DNA of 64,000 nt, taken from positions 1,949,001 through 2,013,000 of the forward strand of contig NZ_CP030126.1 of assembly GCF_003568845.1 (NCBI RefSeq). The letters are read 5' to 3'. The position numbers were made by a program, and so were the translations under genes. The notes under the pieces were generated by a model that did no database searches, was not told the origin of the DNA, and saw only the letters and a list, made by a program, of their open reading frames with translations. The stretch is from Indioceanicola profundi. GTDB taxonomy: Bacteria > Pseudomonadota > Alphaproteobacteria > Azospirillales > Azospirillaceae. This document shows positions 8,659 to 17,994 of the stretch, in pieces. The stretch's first letter is position 1, and every line of letters starts with the position of its first letter.

Positions 8659-9504
8659 ATGCACACCGTAACCCGTTTTGCTCCCAGCCCCACCGGCCTG
8701 CTGCATCTGGGCCACGCGCATTCCGCCCTGTTCGGCTTCCAGGCCGCACAACAGGCCGGCGGCGTCTTCCTGCTGCGGATCGAGGACATAGACCCCAACC
8801 GCTGCCGGGCGGAGCACATGCAGGGCATCTTCGAGGATCTGGCCTGGCTCGGCCTATCCTGGCCGGTTCCCGTTCGGCGGCAGTCGGAACATCTGGCCGA
8901 CTATGCCGCAGCCCTCGACCGTCTGCATGCGCTGGGCGTGGTCTATCCCTGCTTCTGCTCCCGCAAGGAAATCCAGGAGGAGATCGCGCGCGCCGGCTAC
9001 GCGCCCCACGGACCCGAGGGACCGCTCTATCCCGGCACATGCCGCCATCTTCCGGCGGCGGAAGCGGCGGCCCGCGTGGCGGCCGGCGCCCCGCATGCGA
9101 TGCGGCTGGATGTGGCGAAGGCCATGGCGCGGACCGGTCCGCTGCGCTGGTACGACCGCGCTGCTGGGTGGCAGCAGGCAGCGCCGGAGACGCTGGGCGA
9201 CGTCGTGCTGGCCCGGCGCGACGCCCCCACCAGCTATCATCTGGCCGTGACGGTGGACGATGCCATCCAGGGCGTCACTCTCGTCACCAGGGGGGAGGAT
9301 CTGTTCCACGCAACCCATGTGCACCGGCTGCTCCAGGCCCTGCTGAGCCTGCCCGTACCGGAATGGCACCATCACGGGCTGCTGACCAACGAGGCCGGGC
9401 AACGCCTGTCCAAGCGCGATGGCGCCAGGGCCCTGCGCGCCCTGCGGGAGGAGGGAGTGCCGCCTGCCCAGGTGCGCGCCATGGCCGGTTTCCCCGATCC
9501 CTGA
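8659..9504 (+). CDS. gluQ: Glutamyl-Q tRNA(Asp) synthetase
   Basis: A 281-residue paralogue of the glutamyl-tRNA synthetase catalytic domain that attaches glutamate to queuosine 34 of tRNA-Asp. It has TRFAPSPTGLLHLGHAHSA (HIGH-like signature), a zinc site built from CFCSRKE and the following Tyr/Cys, the ribose-binding REDL variant RGEDLF, and LSKRDGA (KMSKS counterpart). It ends without the anticodon-binding domain, as expected for GluQ. The start MHTVTRF is chosen because family members begin right before TRFAPSPTG; an upstream in-frame ATG at 8593 would add 22 residues. Confidence 0.92.
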   Translation: MHTVTRFAPSPTGLLHLGHAHSALFGFQAAQQAGGVFLLRIEDIDPNRCRAEHMQGIFEDLAWLGLSWPVPVRRQSEHLADYAAALDRLHALGVVYPCFCSRKEIQEEIARAGYAPHGPEGPLYPGTCRHLPAAEAAARVAAGAPHAMRLDVAKAMARTGPLRWYDRAAGWQQAAPETLGDVVLARRDAPTSYHLAVTVDDAIQGVTLVTRGEDLFHATHVHRLLQALLSLPVPEWHHHGLLTNEAGQRLSKRDGARALRALREEGVPPAQVRAMAGFPDP

Positions 9505-9609
9505 CACCCCTCCGCGCCTGCGCTTTCCCCGACACGCCCCGCGAAGGATCGAACGAATGTGAATATTTTAAGGGGCGGGGAGTACTACGGCTGTGGTATC
9601 AACAGAACC

Positions 9610-10101
9610 ATGCCCGCCAACTCCATGTTCGACCATTATCGGCGCCTCGCCCAGGACACCACGATCGACGGCACCACCCTGCTGTCGACCGATTACTTCA
9701 ACCATTTCAATGAAGTGATCATGCTGATGTCCATGCTCGGCGACATGCCGGAGATGCTGGAGGACATCCGCGCCTGGCAGCCGAAGAGCTATAAGCAGCA
9801 CTTCGAGCAGTCGGGGCTGGCCTTCGCGCCGCTGGCGATCGAGGCATTCGACCATGTGCCGGAGCATTTCCGCTCCGCATTCGATGCCGTGATTGCGGAA
9901 TTGGATGAGACCATCATCGAATCCATCGACGCGCTGAGCGCGATGGAGGGCGAGCCGGAGATGTTCGCCGCCACTGCCCGGACGTACTGGCGCCGTCTCC
10001 AGCTTCTGGTGGATCAGGGCAGTGCGGTCGTGCACGGCTCCATCGCCGGTTCCAGACCCGAAGCCACCCTGGATCAGAGCGCAATTGACGACCTCTTCTG
10101 A
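9610..10101 (+). CDS. Conserved hypothetical protein with CheY-binding-like C-terminal motif
   Basis: A 163-residue soluble, acidic, probably all-helical protein with no enzyme motif I recognise. The N-terminal half contains MFDHYRRLAQDTTIDGTTLL and TDYFNHFNEVIMLMSMLGDMP; the C-terminal half is a helical bundle. The last residues are TLDQSAIDDLF. This resembles the short peptide with which FliM (LSQ-x-EIDALL/F) and CheZ (QDQVDDLLDSLGF) bind phospho-CheY, so a role in chemotaxis signalling is a reasonable guess but unproven. The start is uncertain: the ATG here, one five codons later, or a GTG at 9559 with a GAAGGA site. Confidence 0.65.
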   Translation: MPANSMFDHYRRLAQDTTIDGTTLLSTDYFNHFNEVIMLMSMLGDMPEMLEDIRAWQPKSYKQHFEQSGLAFAPLAIEAFDHVPEHFRSAFDAVIAELDETIIESIDALSAMEGEPEMFAATARTYWRRLQLLVDQGSAVVHGSIAGSRPEATLDQSAIDDLF

Positions 10102-10234
10102 CGTTGTCACAGCCCTGGGGCTCCTTCCGCCTTGCCGGACGGAACTGCATCGCATTGTATGCAAATTGTCCGCTCGCCCCTTTCGCTGGCGGACACCGGT
10201 TCCGATCCACCCAGGTCAAGCGCTGTAGTCCCCC

Positions 10235-10987
10235 ATGCGTCGCGTCTTACGCTCCCTCGCCCTTGTCCTAGGTCTGATGGCTGCTCGGGCCGAAGCGGCG
10301 GAAGCCCCGGTGTTCATCGCCTTGAACCTGCCGTCCCTGTTCGGGACCAATGGCGAAGGCCCCTATGCGCAGGTGCACACCCGCATTTCAGAACTGGCGG
10401 GCATCGAACCGCAGACGATGCTGCTGCCGCCGGCGCGCGCAGTGGCGGAGTTCGAGGCGGGTCGGGGTCTCTGCCTGTTCCCCACCTCCGGCTCCGCCTC
10501 CAAGCTCGAGCGGGCGGTGGTCGGCAGCGCCCCCATCAACTGGTTCCAGCTCCACATCGTCGCCCCGCCCTACCAGCCGCTCCCCCGGCGGGAGGAGTTG
10601 CCCGGCCTGCTCGTCGGCGCGATCCTCGGCATCGAGCATGCCTACAGGTCCGTCCTGGACATGCCCGGCATGAATGTCGAGTTCAGCCGCGATGAACGCA
10701 CGAACCTGCTGAAACTGATGGGCGGGCGACTGGATGCCGTGCTCGCCATATTTCCGGACGCCAGGGTGGCCGCGGAGGAGCTCGGGATCGAGTTGAACTA
10801 TGACCCGCTGCAGCCGCTGATCGTCCGCGACGATGCCTATGTCTGCGCCGACACGGAAGAAGGGCGGGCGATGGCGGTCCGGCTGTCGGGGCTGATCGAG
10901 CAGATGCGCGCGAGCGGTGAGCTGGCCACCCTGCTGGGCAGCAGCTTCATGCCGCCCCCCGCCCCCGCCCAACCCGGCACGCACTGA
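10235..10987 (+). CDS. Periplasmic solute-binding protein, family 3-like
   Basis: A 250-residue exported protein with signal peptide MRRVLRSLALVLGLMAARAEA. The mature region has the two-lobed binding protein pattern: a first lobe with LPSLFGTNGEGPYAQV and LLPPARAVAEFEAG, a crossover near LVGAILGIEHAYR, and a C-terminal lobe ending in RLSGLIEQMRASGELATLLG, typical of the final helix of SBP_bac_3 proteins. There is no ABC permease or ATPase nearby, so it may serve a remote transporter or act in sensing. The C terminus is proline-rich. The ligand cannot be inferred. Confidence 0.7.
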   Translation: MRRVLRSLALVLGLMAARAEAAEAPVFIALNLPSLFGTNGEGPYAQVHTRISELAGIEPQTMLLPPARAVAEFEAGRGLCLFPTSGSASKLERAVVGSAPINWFQLHIVAPPYQPLPRREELPGLLVGAILGIEHAYRSVLDMPGMNVEFSRDERTNLLKLMGGRLDAVLAIFPDARVAAEELGIELNYDPLQPLIVRDDAYVCADTEEGRAMAVRLSGLIEQMRASGELATLLGSSFMPPPAPAQPGTH

Positions 10988-11017
10988 GCTTTCAGCCGCT
11001 CCGGGGCTGCGACCGGG

Positions 11018-11863
11018 TCAGCGCCGCAGCCCTTTGCACAGGGCCATGTATTCCGGATGGTCCGGCGTCAGGAACCCGTGGCGGATCAGGAAATCGATCA
11101 CCACCAGATTGACGTTGAACTTCCAATCGTCCGTCCGCTCGACGCTCTCGGCGACCTTGGAGACCGGCCACAGCTCGAACCGCTCCACCTCCCCGTCGGT
11201 ATTGCGGGGTTCGAACGTCTCGTCCAGTTCCAGATCGTAGCAGAACAGCGAGTCGTCCTTGAGCCCGGCCTCCGTTCCCATCAGGTATGAGACGATGCCG
11301 ACGGGCACGGCGCGGCGGACCAGTTCAGGCGGCAGGCTGGCCTCCTCCGCCCCCTCCTTCTCCAGATTTTCAGCCAGACTCAGCCCGGCGGGCTGACCAC
11401 CCGCGACAAGGTTGTCGTACTGGCCGGGAGCTACCCCGCGGTCCATGGCCCGCTTTCCCACCCAGAGATGGAGGCCATCCTCCTTACGGACATAGCCGTT
11501 CACATGCAGCCCAAAGCACTTCAGCCCGAAGCAGGGCATGGCGGCCCGGTCCATGGCCATCAGCGGCTCCGTCCCCCATTGGGACAGGACCGGATAATCC
11601 TCCCCGCGGAGCGGCGGCACTTCCCCCTCCTCCACCAGCCTGTCGAGTGCGGACCGCACCGCCGCCGTCCGTTCTGCCGGGCCGGCAAGGCTTTCCGACA
11701 CGGCGATACCGTCATAGCGGATGGTAAAGGGGTCCCCGAAGCCGGCGAGCCGGCGGCAGAGATCCTCACGGACCATTCCCACCCGCTGCCCGGCCACGAA
11801 GAAGGGCCGGTAATGCGAGAGGTCGTGGGTGTTGCAGGCGGTGATATGGCGCAGGAAGCTCAT
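11018..11863 (-). CDS. DUF4743/NUDIX hydrolase
   Basis: A 281-residue protein. Residues about 1-115 match the DUF4743 domain that precedes NUDIX in thiamine pyrophosphokinase-linked proteins (Tnr3-like) and many alphaproteobacterial hydrolases. The NUDIX box lies around residue 155-180 as AGGQPAGLSLAENLEKEGAE-EASLP: the REUxEE core is present as KEGAEEA, with Lys replacing the usual Arg. Such enzymes hydrolyse diphosphate derivatives, possibly damaged thiamine diphosphates. It stands alone, divergent from the small membrane gene upstream of the cobalamin adenosyltransferase. Confidence 0.85.
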   Translation of the reverse strand: MSFLRHITACNTHDLSHYRPFFVAGQRVGMVREDLCRRLAGFGDPFTIRYDGIAVSESLAGPAERTAAVRSALDRLVEEGEVPPLRGEDYPVLSQWGTEPLMAMDRAAMPCFGLKCFGLHVNGYVRKEDGLHLWVGKRAMDRGVAPGQYDNLVAGGQPAGLSLAENLEKEGAEEASLPPELVRRAVPVGIVSYLMGTEAGLKDDSLFCYDLELDETFEPRNTDGEVERFELWPVSKVAESVERTDDWKFNVNLVVIDFLIRHGFLTPDHPEYMALCKGLRR

Positions 11864-11991
11864 GGGACCCGGATGCTAGTGCGTCGGAGTTCCGACGACA
11901 ACAGGCCCGGTGGAACTATGTCCAACCGTATCGCTGGCGGCATGTTGACGCCGGCTATGGCACGTCCGCGCATCCGCGCTATATAGGTGCC

Positions 11992-12192
11992 ATGAACGGA
12001 TTCCTCTTCACCCTACTGATCCTGACCATGCTGGCGGTGCTCGGCGTTCTCGGGATGGGTCTGGTCGCCATGGCGCGTGGCGGCGAATTCAACGCCAAAT
12101 ACGGCAACCGGCTGATGTGGTGGCGCGTCCGCCTCCAGATCGCGGCCATCGTGCTGTTCGTGCTGACGATCTTCACCGCGACGGGGAGCTGA
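11992..12192 (+). CDS. Twin-transmembrane (HIG1-like) small membrane protein
   Basis: A 66-residue protein with two hydrophobic helices (about 4-26 and 48-64) separated by the polar loop RGGEFNAKYGNRLMWWRVRLQ. This is the layout of the HIG1/twin-transmembrane family, which in alphaproteobacteria often precedes the PduO-type cobalamin adenosyltransferase, as it does here with only 5 bases between the genes. HIG1 proteins associate with respiratory complexes; the bacterial function is not established. Confidence 0.85.
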   Translation: MNGFLFTLLILTMLAVLGVLGMGLVAMARGGEFNAKYGNRLMWWRVRLQIAAIVLFVLTIFTATGS

Positions 12193-12197
12193 GCCCC

Positions 12198-12779
12198 ATG
12201 GTCCGGCTGACGCGTATCTACACCCGAGGCGGCGACAAGGGGGAGACGTCGCTGGGCGACGGCACCCGCGTGCCCAAGGGCGATCTACGCGTCGCCAGCT
12301 ACGGCACGGTGGACGAAGCGAACGCCATCATCGGCATCGCCCGGCTGCACACGACCGGTCAGTCCGGCGATCTCGCACGTGCCGACGAGATGCTGGGCCG
12401 CATCCAGAACGATCTGTTCGACCTCGGCGCCGACCTCTGCACGCCGGAGCAGGAGAACCCGCCCTATCCTCCCCTGCGCATCGTGGATGCGCAGGTGGAC
12501 CGGCTGGAGCAGGAGATCGATTCGCTGAATGCGGACCTCCAGCCCCTCAATTCCTTTATCCTGCCCGGCGGCAGCCCCGCGGCGGCCCAGCTCCATCTGG
12601 CGCGCACCGTGGTGCGCCGTGCCGAACGGCTGATGGCGGAGCTTGCTATCCGTGAGACGGTGGGCGGCCCGGCCCTTCGCTATGTGAACCGGCTGTCCGA
12701 CCACCTGTTCGTCCTGGCCCGCTGGGTCAATGGCCGTGGGGCCGGCGACGTGCTGTGGGTTCCGGGGAAGAACCGCTGA
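12198..12779 (+). CDS. Cob(I)yrinic acid a,c-diamide adenosyltransferase (PduO type)
   Basis: A 193-residue ATP:cob(I)alamin adenosyltransferase that makes adenosylcobalamin. Signatures are the N-terminal TRIYTRGGDKGETSLGDG (ATP-binding) and, near residue 60, YGTVDEANAIIG; downstream are LNSFILPGGSPAAAQLHLARTVVRRAER and YVNRLSDHLFVLARW, which hold the conserved Arg and Asn residues of the trimer active site. It probably shares a transcript with the preceding twin-transmembrane gene. Its product is the cofactor needed by the class II ribonucleotide reductase encoded later in the window. Confidence 0.93.
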   Translation: MVRLTRIYTRGGDKGETSLGDGTRVPKGDLRVASYGTVDEANAIIGIARLHTTGQSGDLARADEMLGRIQNDLFDLGADLCTPEQENPPYPPLRIVDAQVDRLEQEIDSLNADLQPLNSFILPGGSPAAAQLHLARTVVRRAERLMAELAIRETVGGPALRYVNRLSDHLFVLARWVNGRGAGDVLWVPGKNR

Positions 12780-12996
12780 CCGGCTCCGTCCGGAATCCGC
12801 TCTTATCACAATGCCGTAGGCTGACCGCGCCCCTTGCGCTCCGGTACCGGCCGCGATAGCTTACCATTACGTAAACGGAAACCTGAACCGCTGCGGTCTG
12901 GCGGCGCAGACTCCGTTTTTCGTAAGGCCGGTTGCCAATGGCGGGCTGCTATCTGCTTGTTCTTCGAACGGGCGGAACGGATAGCCTGACGGTCCA

Positions 12997-13025
12997 TTGA
13001 CAGTGTTTGCAGTGCAACCTACCTT
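12997..13025 (+). promoter_or_regulatory. Sigma-70-type promoter upstream of etfB
   Basis: TTGACA at 12997 and TACCTT at 13020 are separated by 17 bases, a good housekeeping promoter 114 bases before the etfB start. The rest of the 12,780-13,138 gap holds no convincing gene. At 12867-12874 there is a TTACGTAA palindrome within ATTACGTAAACGG, loosely like boxes of MerR-type regulators of acyl-CoA catabolism (LiuR/PaaR type); this is only a suggestion. Confidence 0.6.
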
Positions 13026-13138
13026 GCGCCGGCGGAATTGCGGGGCTGGCCGGTGCGGGAATTTGGTCCAGTCAGCCTCGCCAGAACCATAGGCCGGCAA
13101 ACCGCTGCCATAACAGGCCTGCTGCCAGGGGATCGCCA

Positions 13139-13888
13139 ATGAAGATACTGGTCGCCGTGAAACGGGTCGTTGACTACAACGTCAAGATCCGTGTGAAGCC
13201 GGACAATACCGGCGTCGAGCTCGCGAACGTGAAGATGTCGATGAACCCGTTCGACGAGATCGCGGTCGAGGAGGCCGTTCGCCTGAAGGAGGGCGGCAAG
13301 GCCACGGAGATCGTCGTCGTCTCCATCGGCCCCACGGCGGCACAGGAAACCATCCGCACGGCCCTCGCCATGGGCGCGGATCGGGGCATCCTGGTGCAGA
13401 CCGATGCAGAGGTGCAGCCGCTGGCCGTCGCCAAGGCCCTGAAGGCCGTCGTGGAGAAGGAGCAGCCGCAGCTTGTCATCCTGGGCAAGCAGGCCATCGA
13501 CGACGACGCCAACCAGACCGGGCAGATGCTGGCGGCCCTGCTGGGCTGGGCCCAGGGCACCTTCGCCTCCAAGGTGGTACCGGCCGAGGGCGCCGTGGCC
13601 GTGACCCGTGAGATCGACGGCGGCCTGGAGACGGTGGAGCTGAAGCTGCCGGCCATCGTCACCACCGACCTGCGCCTGAACGAGCCGCGCTACGCGTCCC
13701 TGCCCAACATCATGAAGGCGAAGAAGAAGCCGATCGAGACGGTCGAGCCGGCGGCGCTGGGCGTCGACTTCACCCCGCGCCTGAAGACGCTGAAGGTCAC
13801 CGAACCGCCGAAGCGCCAGGGCGGCGTGAAGGTTCCGGACGTGACCACGCTCGTGGACAAGTTGCGCAACGAAGCGCGCGTCATCTGA
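13139..13888 (+). CDS. etfB: Electron transfer flavoprotein beta subunit
   Basis: A 249-residue protein starting [17 protein letters not shown], with AGGGGA six bases upstream. The AMP-binding beta-ETF pattern is visible ([29 protein letters not shown]), and the family signature [26 protein letters not shown] lies near residue 160-185. It is followed after 20 bases by etfA. EtfAB carries electrons from acyl-CoA dehydrogenases to ETF:ubiquinone oxidoreductase. A gene for 3-hydroxyacyl-CoA dehydrogenase follows downstream, consistent with fatty-acid or butyrate metabolism. Confidence 0.96.
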   Translation: MKILVAVKRVVDYNVKIRVKPDNTGVELANVKMSMNPFDEIAVEEAVRLKEGGKATEIVVVSIGPTAAQETIRTALAMGADRGILVQTDAEVQPLAVAKALKAVVEKEQPQLVILGKQAIDDDANQTGQMLAALLGWAQGTFASKVVPAEGAVAVTREIDGGLETVELKLPAIVTTDLRLNEPRYASLPNIMKAKKKPIETVEPAALGVDFTPRLKTLKVTEPPKRQGGVKVPDVTTLVDKLRNEARVI

Positions 13889-13908
13889 CCGGCCGAGGGA
13901 GAACGGAT

Positions 13909-14853
13909 ATGAGCATTCTGGTCGTTGCCGAGCCCTCGACGGGCGAGGTGAAGAAGCCCACCCTGACCACCCTTGGCGCTGCCGCCAGGATCGGCGGGGC
14001 TGTGCATGTGCTGGTCGCCGGCCAGGGCGTCGCCGACGCCGCCGCTGCCGCGGCGAAGGCCGCCGGCGTTGAGAAGGCGCTGGCCGCCGACGGCGCGGAG
14101 TACGTCAACGGGCTGGCGGAGAATCTGGCCCCGCTGGTCGCCAAGGCGGTCCAGGAGGGCGGCTACACCCATGTGCTGTTCCCGGCCACCACCTTCGGCA
14201 AGAACGTGGCCCCCCGCGTCGCGGCCCTGCTGGACGTGCAGCAGATCTCCGAGATTTCCGGGGTGGAGAGCGCGGATACCTTCACCCGCCCGATCTATGC
14301 CGGCAACGCCATCGCCACCGTGCAGTCCATCGACCCGGTGAAGGTGATCACCGTGCGCGGCACCGCCTTCGAGGCGGCGGCTGCCGAGGGCGGCTCCGGC
14401 ACGGTCCAGGCGATCGGCACGACCGGCGATGCCGGCCTGTCCAGCTTCGTGGGCCAGGAGCTGACCAAGTCCGAGCGTCCGGAGCTGACCTCCGCCCGTG
14501 TCGTCGTCTCCGGCGGCCGCGGCATGCAGTCGGGTGAGAATTTCCACCTGCTGGACAGCCTGGCCGACAAGCTGAACGCGGCCGTCGGCGCCTCGCGCGC
14601 AGCGGTGGATGCCGGCTTCGTGCCGAACGACTATCAGGTCGGTCAGACCGGCAAGATCGTCGCGCCGGAACTGTACATCGCCGTCGGCATCTCAGGCGCC
14701 ATCCAGCACCTGGCCGGCATGAAGGACAGCAAGGTAATCGTCGCCATCAACAAGGACGAGGAAGCGCCGATCTTCCAGGTCGCCGATTACGGTCTCGTCG
14801 GCGATCTGTTCAAGATCGTCCCGGAACTCACCGAGGCGCTGTCCAAGGGCTGA
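13909..14853 (+). CDS. etfA: Electron transfer flavoprotein alpha subunit
   Basis: A 314-residue protein forming the FAD-carrying heterodimer with EtfB. The C-terminal FAD domain is clear: [46 protein letters not shown] and [29 protein letters not shown]. It lies in the same operon as etfB. A rho-independent terminator follows the stop codon. Confidence 0.96.
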   Translation: MSILVVAEPSTGEVKKPTLTTLGAAARIGGAVHVLVAGQGVADAAAAAAKAAGVEKALAADGAEYVNGLAENLAPLVAKAVQEGGYTHVLFPATTFGKNVAPRVAALLDVQQISEISGVESADTFTRPIYAGNAIATVQSIDPVKVITVRGTAFEAAAAEGGSGTVQAIGTTGDAGLSSFVGQELTKSERPELTSARVVVSGGRGMQSGENFHLLDSLADKLNAAVGASRAAVDAGFVPNDYQVGQTGKIVAPELYIAVGISGAIQHLAGMKDSKVIVAINKDEEAPIFQVADYGLVGDLFKIVPELTEALSKG

Positions 14854-14907
14854 TCCGGAAGGACTGAGGACAGGCTGCGGTCTTTCCTCGTTCTTTCGCA
14901 CCATGGG

Positions 14908-14942
14908 GGGCGGCGGCCATTGCGGTGCGCCGCCCTTCGTTT
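14908..14942 (+). terminator. Terminator after etfBA
   Basis: GGGCGGCG (14908-14915) can pair with CGCCGCCC (14928-14935) around a 12-base loop, followed by TTCGTTT. It lies about 55 bases past the etfA stop. Confidence 0.65.
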
Positions 14943-15063
14943 ATTCTCATCACCAGGAATTCAACGACACGGAACCGCCCGGCGCCGGTTGCTGCATTGC
15001 AAAACGACAGGCGCGAATCAGGGTGGCATGCTGTAGCGGCAGGAACGGATAAGGCGTCGAACA

Positions 15064-15939
15064 ATGGACATCAGGACGATCGGGATCATCGGGGCGGGGC
15101 AGATGGGCAGCGGCATCGCCCAGGTCTGCGCCACAGCGGGCTACAGCGTGAAGCTGTCCGACATCAATGCGGAGCAGCTCAACGCCGCCGTCGCGGGCAT
15201 CACCCGCAACCTCGACCGTCAGGTCTCCAAGGGCAAGTGCGAACCGGCCGACCGCGATGCCGCCTTGTCCCGGATCGCCACCGGCACCAGCCTGGACATC
15301 CATGCCGACTGCGATCTGGTGATCGAGGCCGCGACGGAGAGCGAGGAGCTGAAGCGCGCCATCTTCAAGCAGCTCGTCCCCCACCTGCGCCCCGATGCGA
15401 TGGTGGCCACCAACACCTCGTCCATCTCCATCACCCGTCTGGCGGCTTCCACCGACCGGCCGGAAAAGTTCATCGGCATGCACTTCATGAATCCGGTGCC
15501 GGTGATGCAGCTTGTGGAGATCATCCGCGGCATCGCCACGGACGAATCGACCTTCCTCAGCATCCGCGACCTCACCGCCAAGCTGGGCAAGACTGCCGCC
15601 ATTGCGGAGGATTTCCCGGCCTTCATCGTCAACCGCATCCTGCTGCCCATGATCAACGAGGCGGTCTACACCCTGTATGAGGGCGTCGGCGGGGTGGAGG
15701 CCATCGACACGGCCATGAAACTGGGCGCCAACCACCCGATGGGGCCGCTGGAGCTGGCCGACTTCATCGGCCTCGACACCTGCCTGTCCATCATGCAGGT
15801 GCTCTATGAGGGGCTGGCCGACAGCAAGTACCGCCCCTGCCCGCTGCTGGTGAAATATGTCGAGGCCGGGTGGCTGGGCCGCAAGGTCGGCCGCGGCTTC
15901 TACGATTATTCCGGCGACATGCCCCGCCCGACGCGCTGA
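15064..15939 (+). CDS. 3-hydroxybutyryl-CoA dehydrogenase
   Basis: A 291-residue NAD-dependent 3-hydroxyacyl-CoA dehydrogenase. The Rossmann loop is GIIGAGQMGSGIAQVCA near the N terminus; later blocks are NTSSISITRLAAS, GMHFMNPVPVMQLVEI (containing the catalytic His), EDFPAFIVNRILLPMINEA and the C-terminal dimer domain GANHPMGPLELADFIGLDT. The length fits the single-function Hbd/PaaH type rather than the fused FadB. It follows etfBA after a terminator, so it is transcribed separately but is probably used in the same beta-oxidation or PHB/butyrate pathway. Confidence 0.93.
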   Translation: MDIRTIGIIGAGQMGSGIAQVCATAGYSVKLSDINAEQLNAAVAGITRNLDRQVSKGKCEPADRDAALSRIATGTSLDIHADCDLVIEAATESEELKRAIFKQLVPHLRPDAMVATNTSSISITRLAASTDRPEKFIGMHFMNPVPVMQLVEIIRGIATDESTFLSIRDLTAKLGKTAAIAEDFPAFIVNRILLPMINEAVYTLYEGVGGVEAIDTAMKLGANHPMGPLELADFIGLDTCLSIMQVLYEGLADSKYRPCPLLVKYVEAGWLGRKVGRGFYDYSGDMPRPTR

Positions 15940-15963
15940 GGCCGCCAGAGCCGCTGCATCCAA

Positions 15964-15991
15964 GGCCCGCCGCATGTCGGCGGGCCTTTTT
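15964..15991 (+). terminator. Terminator after the hydroxybutyryl-CoA dehydrogenase gene
   Basis: GGCCCGCC (15964-15971) pairs perfectly with GGCGGGCC (15979-15986) around a 7-base loop, followed directly by five T residues. It lies 24 bases after the stop codon. Confidence 0.85.
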
Positions 15992-16130
15992 CATGCGCAA
16001 CGGATGGTTTCTCAGATTAACCATTCCGGAACAACCGGAAGTAAACGCTGCTTTTACCACCATTGCGCAATCCTTTCCCCGACACGCGCTAGAAGGCCGT
16101 GTGCTCCAAAGAATGGGGGAGAGAATGCGC

Positions 16131-17285
16131 ATGAAGATGGGACTGGCGGCCATCGCCGCTGCTGCGCTGATCGGACTGGGCGCATCGCCCGCGCGGGCGG
16201 AACCCGGCGTCGCGGAAAAGGAGATCGTGCTGGGACAGGTCGCGGCGCTGGCCGGACCGGCCTCCGCCCTTGGCAACGGAATGCGCACAGGCCTGCTGGC
16301 CGCCTTCGGGGAGGCGAATGCGGCCGGCGGCATCCATGGCCGCACCATCAATCTGGTATCCCGGGACGACAGCTACGAGCCGGAGGACAGCGCTGCCCAG
16401 ACCCGCCGCATGGCTGAAGAGGCCGGCATCTTCGCCCTGATCGGCCCCGTCGGCACCCCCACCTCCAAGGCGGCGCAGCCCATCGCCCAGGAAGCCGGCA
16501 TTCCCTTCATCGGCCCCTTTACCGGCGCCGGCTTCCTCCGCGATCCGGCGCTGAGCAACGTGATCAACGTCCGCGCCTCCTACGACCAGGAGACGGAGGA
16601 GTGGATCAAGCATCTGGTCGAGGATCTCGGGATCAAGTCCATCGCCATCCTGCACCAGGATGACAGCTTCGGGCAGGCCGGCCTGTCCGGCGTCCAGAAG
16701 GCGATGGACAAGCGGGGCATGAGCCTGACAGCCGCCGCCACATATCCCCGCAACACCACGGATGTGAAGCCGGCCGTGGACGCCATCGTCGCCGCGAAGC
16801 CCGAGGCGGTGGTGATGGTGGGCGCATACGCACCCGTGGCGGCCTTCATCGGGCAGGCGAAGAAGGCCGGGCTGAACGCCCTGTTCCTGAACATCTCCTT
16901 CGTCGGCAGCGAGGCGCTGGCCGACACCCTCGGCCCTATCGGAGAGGGCGTGGTGATCACGCAGGTGGTGCCCTTCCCCTGGGATTCCAGCGTGCCGGTG
17001 GTGCGCGATTACCAAGCGGCCCTGAAGACCCATGCGGGCGGCGAGCGGCCCGGCTTCGTCTCCCTGGAAGGCTACCTCGTCGGCCGCCTGTTCCTCTCCG
17101 CTCTGGAAAAGGCCGGCCCCTCCCCCACGCGGGAAGCGCTGATGAAGGCCATGCAGGGTACGCACGACCTCGGCGGCTTCGCCCTGACGTTCGGCCCCGG
17201 TGACAACCAGGGCTCCGACCGCGTCTATTTCACCGTCCTGAACGCGGACGGCAGCTTCCTGCCGGTCACGAAGCTGGTTCGCTGA
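16131..17285 (+). CDS. Branched-chain amino acid-type ABC transporter substrate-binding protein
   Basis: A 384-residue periplasmic binding protein of the LivJ/Peripla_BP_6 family. The signal peptide is [23 protein letters not shown]. In-frame ATGs at 16113 and 16125 also exist; GGAGAG at 16118-16123 gives the best spacing to 16131. Conserved blocks are [66 protein letters not shown] and the later [19 protein letters not shown]. No transport permeases are adjacent. Such orphan binding proteins may bind ligands other than branched-chain amino acids. Confidence 0.88.
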   Translation: MKMGLAAIAAAALIGLGASPARAEPGVAEKEIVLGQVAALAGPASALGNGMRTGLLAAFGEANAAGGIHGRTINLVSRDDSYEPEDSAAQTRRMAEEAGIFALIGPVGTPTSKAAQPIAQEAGIPFIGPFTGAGFLRDPALSNVINVRASYDQETEEWIKHLVEDLGIKSIAILHQDDSFGQAGLSGVQKAMDKRGMSLTAAATYPRNTTDVKPAVDAIVAAKPEAVVMVGAYAPVAAFIGQAKKAGLNALFLNISFVGSEALADTLGPIGEGVVITQVVPFPWDSSVPVVRDYQAALKTHAGGERPGFVSLEGYLVGRLFLSALEKAGPSPTREALMKAMQGTHDLGGFALTFGPGDNQGSDRVYFTVLNADGSFLPVTKLVR

Positions 17286-17307
17286 CCGGTCCGCCGGCCC
17301 GCAACGC

Positions 17308-17336
17308 GAAGGCCCGCCGAATCCCGGCGGGCCTTC
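17308..17336. terminator. Bidirectional terminator between convergent genes
   Basis: GAAGGCCCGCCG (17308-17319) pairs perfectly with CGGCGGGCCTTC (17325-17336) around a 5-base loop. It sits between the convergent substrate-binding protein and tlpA genes, so it can serve both strands. Confidence 0.8.
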
Positions 17337-17355
17337 TTCATTGGTCTCGTCGGCC

Positions 17356-17940
17356 TCAGCCTTCCTGCATGAAATGTCTGATGAAGGCCTTGGCCTCGTC
17401 GCCGTCCCAGATGGCTTCGCCGCTCAGCCGCCCGATCTCACGGCCCTGCGCATCAATCAGCAGGCTGACCGGCAGGCCGGGCGGCTTGATCGCCTTCATG
17501 GCCGTCATGGCGGGATCGAGATACATGGTCAGGTGCTGCAGGTCCGTCTCCATGAAGAACGGCTCCACCTGACCTTGCCCGCCGCGGTCAAGCGAAAGCG
17601 CCACCACCTCGAAATCCTCTCCGCCCAGCTCGGCCTGGAGATTGTCGAGGGACGGCATCTCCTTGACGCAGGGCGGGCACCAGGTGGCCCAGAGGTTCAG
17701 CAACACGACCTTGCCCCGGAAGTCGGAGAGCTTCAGGGCCTTGCCATCCGGCCCGGTGAAGGCCAGATCAGGCACTTCCGGCCGGCCCGCCGCATAGACG
17801 AAGGGACGTTTCTCCCCACTGAATGCGGGCGGTTCGGCAGCCTGGACAGGAGCGGAGTCCGCCGCGATGACGTGGCCTGCCAGCACCCCTGCAAGCACGA
17901 TGGTTGCGAGCCGCCGCAAAATCGCCATTCTTGCCCTCAT
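17356..17940 (-). CDS. tlpA: TlpA-family thiol:disulfide reductase
   Basis: A 194-residue envelope thioredoxin. A signal or anchor segment ([20 protein letters not shown]) precedes the thioredoxin fold; the active site is [18 protein letters not shown] at about residue 85, and the cis-proline region is [15 protein letters not shown]. Relatives keep cysteines of cytochrome c or oxidase assembly factors reduced. It is divergent from argH, a gene pairing that is common in alphaproteobacteria. The first Met is uncertain: [10 protein letters not shown] or MAILRR. Confidence 0.9.
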   Translation of the reverse strand: MRARMAILRRLATIVLAGVLAGHVIAADSAPVQAAEPPAFSGEKRPFVYAAGRPEVPDLAFTGPDGKALKLSDFRGKVVLLNLWATWCPPCVKEMPSLDNLQAELGGEDFEVVALSLDRGGQGQVEPFFMETDLQHLTMYLDPAMTAMKAIKPPGLPVSLLIDAQGREIGRLSGEAIWDGDEAKAFIRHFMQEG

Positions 17941-17994
17941 TCCTCGGTCCGCCGGGGCGGTTCCGCCCCTGCCCTTAGCTCGGTCAGCCAGCCC

